Part shown: positions 57,601 through 64,000 of the stretch, in pieces
Position numbering within the stretch: position 1 is the stretch's first letter
Layout of the letters: each line of letters begins with the position of its first letter
DNA from: Juglans regia
Lineage: Eukaryota; Streptophyta; Magnoliopsida; Fagales; Juglandaceae
Direction of reading: 5' to 3'
DNA: 64,000 nt
Assembly: GCF_001411555.2 (NCBI RefSeq)
Contig: NC_049916.1
Span: 4,154,001-4,218,000, forward strand
The notes under the pieces: generated by a model
The model's input: only the letters and a program-made list of their open reading frames with translations
Told to the model about the DNA's origin: nothing
Databases searched by the model: none
Translations under genes and position numbers: made by a program

Positions 57601-57799
57601 CGAGTATTGTACTTATCTCGCCTATTGAGGCTTCTCTTCTATTCTGGCTCCCCCGACGTGGGCTCTCTCAGTGCCGGTCTACAGCTCTTCTCCTGGCAAG
57701 GCTTCTGTTTCTCCAGGTAGGGCTCCTGCTCCTCCTCCCAGGACTCCTGTTTCTCCAGGCAAGGCTTCTACTTCTGCTAGGGCGCCAACGATCTTCGCG
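57601..57799. repeat. Short imperfect repeat at the gag/RT deletion site
   Basis: CTCCTGGCAAGGCTTCTGTTTCTCCAG-type units recur about three times at 57690-57780 (TCTCCAGGYARGGCT core). They replace the protease and RT N-terminus expected here. Confidence 0.6.
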
Positions 57800-59024
57800 T
57801 TATTGACTGCGTCTCTCGTCACCACGTTGGTCTATATGAGCTTCCATTTCTTCTATTTTTCGCCTCTTCATGAAGCAATCCTCAGTTTGGTGGCCGCCAG
57901 TCTTGTGGTAGGAGCAGTATTTAAGATAGACTGAATCCCGTCTTTGCTCTTCTTGGGAGTTTGGTTCTTTCTCAATTTCTACTGCCAGGTTGGAATGTAG
58001 GTGTGGATCGGCTTTCCCATGTGAAATTCGCTCTTCCTTCCGCTTTGTTTCATGGGTTTTTTTCTTGTCACCTTCTTGAATTGGCCTTTTACTCTGGTCT
58101 GCCGCCTTTTTGTCCGCACTTTCCATTTCAGTCTGTCTGGAAGCCATCAATGCTCAAAGTGTATATTCGGCATTTATAAAACTGTCTGCTTGGTCCATGG
58201 ACTCACGTAGCGAAGTCAGAGTTTTTCGAGCGGTCTCCGTCATAAGGGGTCGCAAGGCCAGATTCCCCTTAATGGTGGAGCCAAGGTGATTTTCTCGTCT
58301 TGGTCGTTTGTCGTCATACGCTCCTTGTTGAAGCGATAGAGGTATGACTTTAGACTCTCATCATCCCTTTGCTTCACTGTCAGGGGGTATGCGATCGACC
58401 TTCTTCTCTTTCGATTGGCTATTAATTGTGTCAAGAAGAGACGGGCCAGCTCAATGAAGCTAATGATGGTTCTAGGTTGTAGGGACTCGAACCAAGCTCG
58501 CACTACTCCCTTCAATGTAAGGGGAAACGCTCTGCAAGTGACTTCACTAGGGAATCCATGCAAGGTCATGTGGGTCTTGAAAGTTTCCAGATATCCCAAT
58601 GGATCTTTTGACTCATCGTATGCATCTAAGAAACTTTGAACCTTGGAGGCAAAGGTACAACCATAACCTTAGCGCTATATGGCAACCCGGCTCTAGTGAG
58701 AAGTTGGTCTACAATCGATGGTGGGCCCACTCATTTGACCACCTCATCGTACTTATTTAGGAGCTTCTAGATTTGGAGATCCACCCTATGTTGTTCTTCC
58801 TCCACGGGTGCATTTGGAGGTTGATGGGTCTCGGAGTTACGACTCTGTTGACCTACATCTGGTTGCTCGTCGCCCCTTCGCAGGACATCATTCTCCTGAT
58901 TAAGGGTCTCCATGTCGTCCATGAGTTTTTGTATGGTTGCAGCCTGTTCATTGAGTCTTCCTTTCATTGCTTCAGACCTTACTTCTTTGCGTTGTGAGCT
59001 TTGAGAGCGCGTTGTCACTGGCAT
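57800..59024 (-). pseudogene. Tat-type gag
   Basis: Minus strand. It begins MPVTTRSQSSQRKEVRSEAM (58962-59024) with a Gln/Glu-rich coiled segment (TIQKLMDDMETLNQENDVL). A frame break follows; then the capsid-like domain at 58240-58599 (YLETFKTHMTLHGFPSEVTC, AFPLTLKGVVRAWFESLQP, FIELARLFLTQLIANRKR). Another break precedes the C-terminal part, whose CSYHKTGGHQTEDC block (57870-57920) is the zinc-knuckle-like motif of Tat gag. At least two breaks make it non-functional. Confidence 0.85.
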
Positions 59025-59056
59025 ATGAAGGACACACTATTTATGGGAAACATATA

Positions 59057-59073
59057 TCCCACAGACGGCGCCA
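59057..59073 (-). other. Primer-binding site of the Tat-type element
   Basis: On the minus strand TGGCGCCGTCTGTGGGA follows the 5' LTR after one base. TGGCGCC-starting sites are the rule in Tat/Athila elements. It sets the minus orientation. Confidence 0.85.
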
Positions 59074-59074
59074 C

Positions 59075-59730
59075 TGTTGATGTCGTGTTTCGTGGGCTTG
59101 GGCAACTCCGCGCTAGCAGTGCTTAGACTCTTCCTTGCATGAAGGAGAAGGGGACCTCGGGGTTCGTTGTACATTTGACGCTCAAGTTAGTTTTAATGCA
59201 GGAGATGAAAAGAGAAAATAACAGTAGAGATATGTAGATGTTAACCTGCTTGTCGATTGCCAGACACATTTATTTATACTTGCCGGTCTGGTCTGCATGG
59301 TAGTGGGGTGTTGCTTTGTAGGAGATCGAATATTCATGATGTCCACTTGTCGTGTCTCAAGTTGCATTGAATGTGACGTGCCTTATTCTCTATGTGTCTT
59401 TTGTTCCATTAATGCACAATGTGAACTTGCCTTAAATATTCCTTGGTTGCATTGAATGCGACATACCTTATCTTTTAAGTCTCTCGGCGCCACATTAATG
59501 CAGGGGTGCACCGCCCTGCACATTCTTAGGTCGCATTGAATGCGGCATCTCTTCTTCATTAAGTCTTTCTCATGTTTTCTATTTGGGCTTCCGAGGTGTG
59601 CTCGGCTCGACCTAGATCTCATGCCCGGGTCCCGAAGTCCTCCAGCACACTCGGCGCTGCCTAGACCTCACATATAGGCTTTGACTCAGGCCTTTCTCCT
59701 GGTTTGGCCCAGGTACTAACTCCATTCACA
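59075..59730 (-). repeat. 5' LTR of the Tat-type element
   Basis: 656 bp; on the minus strand it starts TGTGAATGGAGTTAGT and ends ACATCAACA (TG...CA). It differs clearly from the 3' LTR by substitutions and small indels, so the insertion is old. Confidence 0.85.
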
Positions 59731-59847
59731 TATTTAACAAAAACACGTTATATTTATTTCATAATAAAAGTAGTTTTATAATCTAACATATTACGTTAAA
59801 TTACATCAGTTTGTAAATTTATTTTTGTGAAATCCGTCGATGACTAA

Positions 59848-60125
59848 AGCTTCGTTTGGATATTGAGATGATATGAGAAATTTGTGAATAACAGTGAAAT
59901 AGTTTGTGTTAAGATGCTTTATGAGGTTTTGGAAAAAGAGAAAAAAAAAATTAAATAAAAATATTTTAAAGTTAAAATATAATTTTTTTAATATAATTTT
60001 TGTTTCGAGATTTTAAAAAAATTGAATTATTTTTTATATTTTATTTAAAAATTTAGAAAAAAAAAATTAATTACATAATACTTATATGAAAAATTTAAAA
60101 TTTAAAAATATTTATATCTATAATA
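59848..60125. mobile_element. MITE copy upstream of the p24 gene
   Basis: Starts TTCGTTTGGATATTGAGATGATATGAGAAATTTGTGAAT, with an AT-rich core. It ends about 430 bp before the p24 start codon, so it may contribute promoter-distal sequence. Confidence 0.55.
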
Positions 60126-60339
60126 TTCGGATATTGAAATAAAAGGATTAAGACGAGAGTATCTTGTAAGCAAGTACCTGGAGCATTTCTCTTGCATAAA
60201 TCAATGCTTAGGACGAAAGTGCGAGTGAAATCAACTGCGCAAGGCATTGAGATTGCACACCCGTGGTTGTCCTTACACAGCCCCTTATCCTCCGTGGACA
60301 GCCAAGCTCGATTTTGATTGGACAATTGAAACTTGTTAT

Positions 60340-60551
60340 GCGTCAAATGTCAAAGGAAAGACGTCGCTCCCTATACCATACCAACTCGCAACCTATTATT
60401 TCACGCGCCCTCCACAATTTTTCTCGCATCTCCAGCTTGCGTGATTTTGGTTCGACAGACAGCCGAGCACCTACTTTTTCCCGCAAACTAGAACGAACAA
60501 AGCGCTCTGAGATCTGAGAAGGCGAGAAACCTCCTCCCTCCCTCCCTCGAC
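60340..60551 (+). promoter_or_regulatory. Promoter-proximal region and leader of the p24 gene
   Basis: No clear TATA box within 150 bp. A CCTCCCTCCCTCCCTC pyrimidine run lies just before the ATG, as in many constitutively expressed TATA-less plant genes. Confidence 0.35.
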
Positions 60552-63277
60552 ATGGCTCATACGATGAGCTCACGTGCTTCAGTTAGTGCTTGGCTCTTCT
60601 TCGTGATCTTCTGCTCGATTAGTCATCTTCTCCTAATACCTGTAGCTGAAGCGATATGGTTGACCCTCCCGAGCTCCGGCACGAAGTGCGTGTCTGAGGA
60701 AATCCAGAACAAAGTCGTTGTTCTGGCCGATTACTACGTCGTCGATGAGGTTGCCCAAGCCCACCATACTCCCACTGTCTCTGCTCGGGTATGTTTCTCC
60801 GATTTCCTCTCTGAATTTCTATCTTTTGTGTTTTTTTTTTCGTTTCTTTTAGATTTCTGGCGATGATTCCCGATTCATCCTTCTGCAAGCAAGGAAATCA
60901 CTGTTTTTTTCTGAAATTTGGATGAATTGAGTTCTTTCCGCAAATTTTGGGTCCTAATGTTGAGGGTTTATCTCTTCAGGTGACGTCTCCTTATGGTAAC
61001 AATCTTTATCACCAAGAAAATGTGACGCATGGTCAGTTTGCGTTTACGACTACCGAGTCTGGCAACTACTTGGCGTGTTTCTGGCTAGACGGCAAACACC
61101 AAGAAGGTGGAGAAACAACCCTTAGCCTTGACTGGAGAACTGGAATTGCTGCTCAGGATTGGGAGTCTGTTGCAAGGAAAGAGAGAATAGAGGTGGGTTC
61201 ATTACAAAAAAAAAACTTAATTCCCCTGAATCTTTGTATGATACTTTAATATATCTATACAATTTTCTTTCCTTTCTTCGTCTCATTAAGCTCGTCAAAT
61301 ATAGGGTATTGAGCTTGAGCTCGTAAAACTCGCAGGAGCTGTGCAAGCCATCCATGAGAATCTCGTTTATCTCAAGAGCAGGTACTTACCTCTTTTTCTT
61401 CTTCATTTTTATATTTATTTTCTTTCGTTCCCATGTTATACATACGCATAATGTGGGAATTCAATGCAGGAACTCATCCTCCACCCCATTCTTTCAGGGA
61501 AACAATATAGATACATGTGTATATATATATATATATGTTATATACACTTCGAATTCGTTAAGTTTATACTGTGCTCCCTTGTTTTGATGTGCTTCTCCTT
61601 GTATTGTGTTATATTTAACACTAAGAAAAAGTAGTCACAGAGACAAATTCTTACAGCTAAGAACCACCAAAAAAGTAGTCTTTCAAAGACCTCGCGCAGA
61701 ACACGAGCCAAAAAACAATTTACTGTCCTAACCACAGTTAATTATCCCTAACAATTTACTATCCGATAATTTCCATACTATCCGATAATTTCCATGACCC
61801 ATACCATGTGCATGATCTGATAATGCACGTTACAAACTTCTCTAAATCAACCTTGACACTAAGATTTCTCTCATGTGAGATTCCAGAGATTTTTGGAGCA
61901 AACTCGGTGAAACTACTAGCCATTTGATTGTCTTCCAAATTGTTGCTGACCCATGATATGTTGCCTTTCCCCTTTCCCACAGAGAGACTACCATTCAGAA
62001 TATAATTGGCAGGAGCAAAACAAATGACCCAAAGTTTTGTCTATTCCACCACGCAAAGAACCCTTCACTACATGAAAAGTTATGTGGTTTCTCAAGAGGT
62101 CCTGGGTAGACAATTTGCTCCCATTCGCTGGTGAAAGGATGAATGAATAGCAGGGGATGGATTTTCTGTGCCATACAATGTGATGTCAGTCCCAGAGGGC
62201 TATAAAAGCTAAATATCATGTCAAGAAGCTTAATAGAAACTTTCGATTAGGAGTATCCAGGGAAAATACTGTCACTAGTCCAAAAGTTAGGCTTTGAGTA
62301 ATTATACACGTTATCACTGATCTCTTGCCATTCAGAGAACCCATTCAGTTCTCCTCATCACTTTGGTGATTCCTCGCCCCCTCTTTACCAAAAGGAAGTA
62401 GAGCCACCATTTCCCACCATCCCACCAGACCTTTCATCTTATGCCATGCCCATGATTTCATTTTCTGTAACATTTTCCATTCTAAGATCAGTCTCTTAGA
62501 ATTCAACCATCAAGACTTCATTTTGTTACTGAGCATACTGTTGGTTGAAGTTTCCAAAACCTTTATCACAGTTAAGGTAATTTCACTAATATTTTTGGCC
62601 TTATTGTTGGAAGAGAAAATGGAAAAGTTGTGTTTGACGTTTGCCTCCTAGAGTAGGTTATCAAGGTTTTATTATTTCAATTTTCTTTCTGTCTCTCCTT
62701 TTTCTTTTCTTTTGTCTTTTTTTGTGTGTGTGTGTGTGTTTTTTTTTGGGGGGGGGACAAAGTTCAAATGGAAAGTGTCTCGATAATCGTATGGAAGATG
62801 GACATTCTATTAGTCTATTATACAAGAGTAAATTACCTTACATTGGAGACAGTAAAGAGAATAAATGGATTTTTAGTATCTCTTCTTCCTAAGATTCCAT
62901 ACCAAAATTTATAGGTGTTCTTGATAGGAAAATGCTGACATATTTTCGTCACATGTTTTCTTTCCCCTACCCGGCCAAACCAAACATTGGATGAGAGAAA
63001 ATTTTAATACTCTTCGTATAAAACATTAGAAATTTAGAAAAAAAGAATGTAGACATGAATCTATATGCTCGAACTATTGATATTAATGCCAACATTGAAC
63101 TCCTTTTCTTCCCTTATTTTTGAATTACACAGGGAAGCAGATATGAGAGAAGTCAGCGAATCAACCAATGCTAGAGTTGCATGGTACAGTATCATGTCCC
63201 TCGGAGTCTGCATTATTGTTTCAGGTTTGCAGTTGTGGCACTTGAAGCGCTACTTTCGAAAGAAGAAGCTCATATAG
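60552..63277 (+). CDS. p24delta-like: p24-delta transmembrane emp24 domain protein (four exons)
   Basis: Exons 60552-60788, 60980-61192, 61305-61381 and 63133-63277 join to 223 residues with GT-AG borders (donors GTATGT, GTGGGT, GTACTT) and consistent phases 0, 0, 2. Residues 1-34 are a signal peptide (hydrophobic core [16 protein letters not shown], cleavage after VAEA). The GOLD domain has two Cys (46 and 112) for the usual disulfide and an N-glycosylation sequon NVT at 93. A coiled coil follows ([20 protein letters not shown]), then one membrane helix at about 193-211 and the cytosolic tail [12 protein letters not shown] with aromatic and KKxx COPI-binding signals. p24 proteins cycle between ER and Golgi, helping GPI-protein export and coat assembly. 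The glycosylation site fits the delta-2 subclass (p24delta7-11). Length is normal for the family. Confidence 0.93.
61382..63132 (-). pseudogene. Antisense reading-frame remnants in p24 intron 3
   Basis: The third intron is 1751 nt, far longer than the others (191 and 112 nt). On its minus strand, fragments in shifting frames look protein-like: [33 protein letters not shown], then [20 protein letters not shown] and VDLEKFVTC. Their style recalls F-box/DUF295 proteins, but I cannot confirm this. It is probably an old antisense retrocopy or fragment inserted in the intron. A GT microsatellite and T9/G9 runs lie at 62723-62757. Confidence 0.3.
62722..62757. repeat. (GT)n microsatellite with T9 and G9 runs
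   Basis: TGTGTGTGTGTGTGTG followed by T9 and G9 homopolymers inside intron 3. Confidence 0.9.
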
Positions 63278-64000
63278 ATCTTATCCTTTATTGGTTCTGA
63301 TGCAAATTGTCACAAGAGTGGAAAAGTTTGGAATCAGTCTTTCCTTGTTGTACCGTAGTTACTTTTTCAGGTCTTTTTTTCTCGGTTTCATATTTTCTGT
63401 CTGGGGAAAGGGGTTGATTCTTTTATCATAATGGACGATATGAATATACTGCAAAATATTTGGTTAGAGCGAGAGGAAGATGAAGTGATAACCGCAGGGG
63501 TATCATTTGTTGCTGTAAGATTAGTTTTATTACACTGAAGATCATATTTATTAAGATTAACAGATTAATGTGGCAAGAAAGCTCTTTTTATGTGTTCACT
63601 TTAAAATTCAGCGTCTATTAAAATTAACAGTTCTTTTATATACAATCTATGTCACGCACGACTTGCGCACTCCAAGTGACATGGCGGTAGTTTAAAAAAA
63701 AAATGAAAAGCATGAAGAGAAAGGCTTGCTCGTGCTAACACACTTCCGATACACAGTAATACATGGCTGCCTGACATGGAAGAGAAAGGCTCACTGAGGG
63801 AGGAGGAGATCGTGCGATGGTGGTGGGGCATGAGCTACGGCAGCTACTCTGTCAAGATCCCATAAAAAACTGCCCTAAGACATGGTCTTAGGCATGCATA
63901 GACAAGCCGAGGCCACCAAGGACCAATGCCGTGAGCTCCCATAGGTTCTACACTACTATCATTTGTTTATTGATTTATTTTATTTATTTTTATTTATCAA
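63278..64000. other. 3' flank of the p24 gene
   Basis: The 3' UTR probably covers the first 200-300 bp. No further gene is evident. A pyrimidine/AT run closes the window. Confidence 0.45.

Larger units (their letters stand above)
42407..59730 (-). mobile_element. 17.3-kb Tat-type Ty3/Gypsy element with nested insertion
   Basis: Diverged LTRs at 42407-43068 and 59075-59730 bracket a minus-strand order of PBS, gag, RT, RNase H, integrase, tandem repeats and an opposite-strand accessory ORF. Removing the nested element (50633-56783) leaves about 11 kb. Protein wording and the extra region between integrase and 3' LTR point to the Tat/Ogre/Retand group. Flanks are GATTT at the left and TATTT at the right, a possible decayed 5-bp duplication. 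Protease and part of RT, RNase H and integrase are deleted, so this copy is defective. Confidence 0.85.

Overview
The window looks like nuclear DNA of a woody eudicot. I infer Fagales, probably Juglandaceae (walnut/pecan/hickory), because a short AT-rich transposon with GTTTGG-type ends and ATCTCATCTCATC tracts recurs more than a dozen times, as I remember it doing in those genomes. Introns are GT-AG, gene density is very low and retrotransposons are nested in one another. Only two intact host genes are supported: an ERF014-like AP2/ERF transcription factor (24745-25419, minus, single exon) and a four-exon p24-delta cargo receptor of the early secretory pathway (60552-63277, plus).

Layout. 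1-1757: duplicated flanking repeat with pyrimidine tracts. 1758-8330: truncated, decayed SIRE-type Copia element on the minus strand, with its 3' LTR, a duplicated coiled-coil reading frame on the opposite strand, RNase H, RT (split by a MITE), integrase, protease and gag C-terminus. 8331-12362: no gene; AT-rich low-complexity DNA and a 0.34-kb inverted repeat around a primer-binding-like site. 12363-20410: L1-type LINE whose endonuclease and RT halves are separated by a 4.7-kb insertion with a 9-bp target duplication; the insertion carries exons of a PDK1-like kinase in two orientations (Pack-MULE-like). 20411-33362: MITEs and the ERF gene. 33389-37985: complete but disabled Copia element with identical 202-bp LTRs, inserted in a MITE. 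37986-42406: more MITEs. 42407-59730: 17.3-kb Tat-type Gypsy element on the minus strand with an intron-containing accessory frame on the opposite strand and a dimeric tandem repeat. Nested in its pol is a noncoding element with a 5.2-kb LTR (50633-56783). 59731-64000: a MITE and the p24 gene.

The most unusual signals are: (i) arrays of short hairpins inside the 5.2-kb LTR whose stems carry paired, compensatory changes from copy to copy; (ii) the PDK1-bearing insertion inside the LINE, whose removal restores the LINE frame exactly; (iii) opposite-strand, coiled-coil-coding accessory frames between pol and 3' LTR in two unrelated LTR elements; and (iv) a Copia copy with identical LTRs but five coding lesions. 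Everything was read by eye; no database search or alignment program was run.
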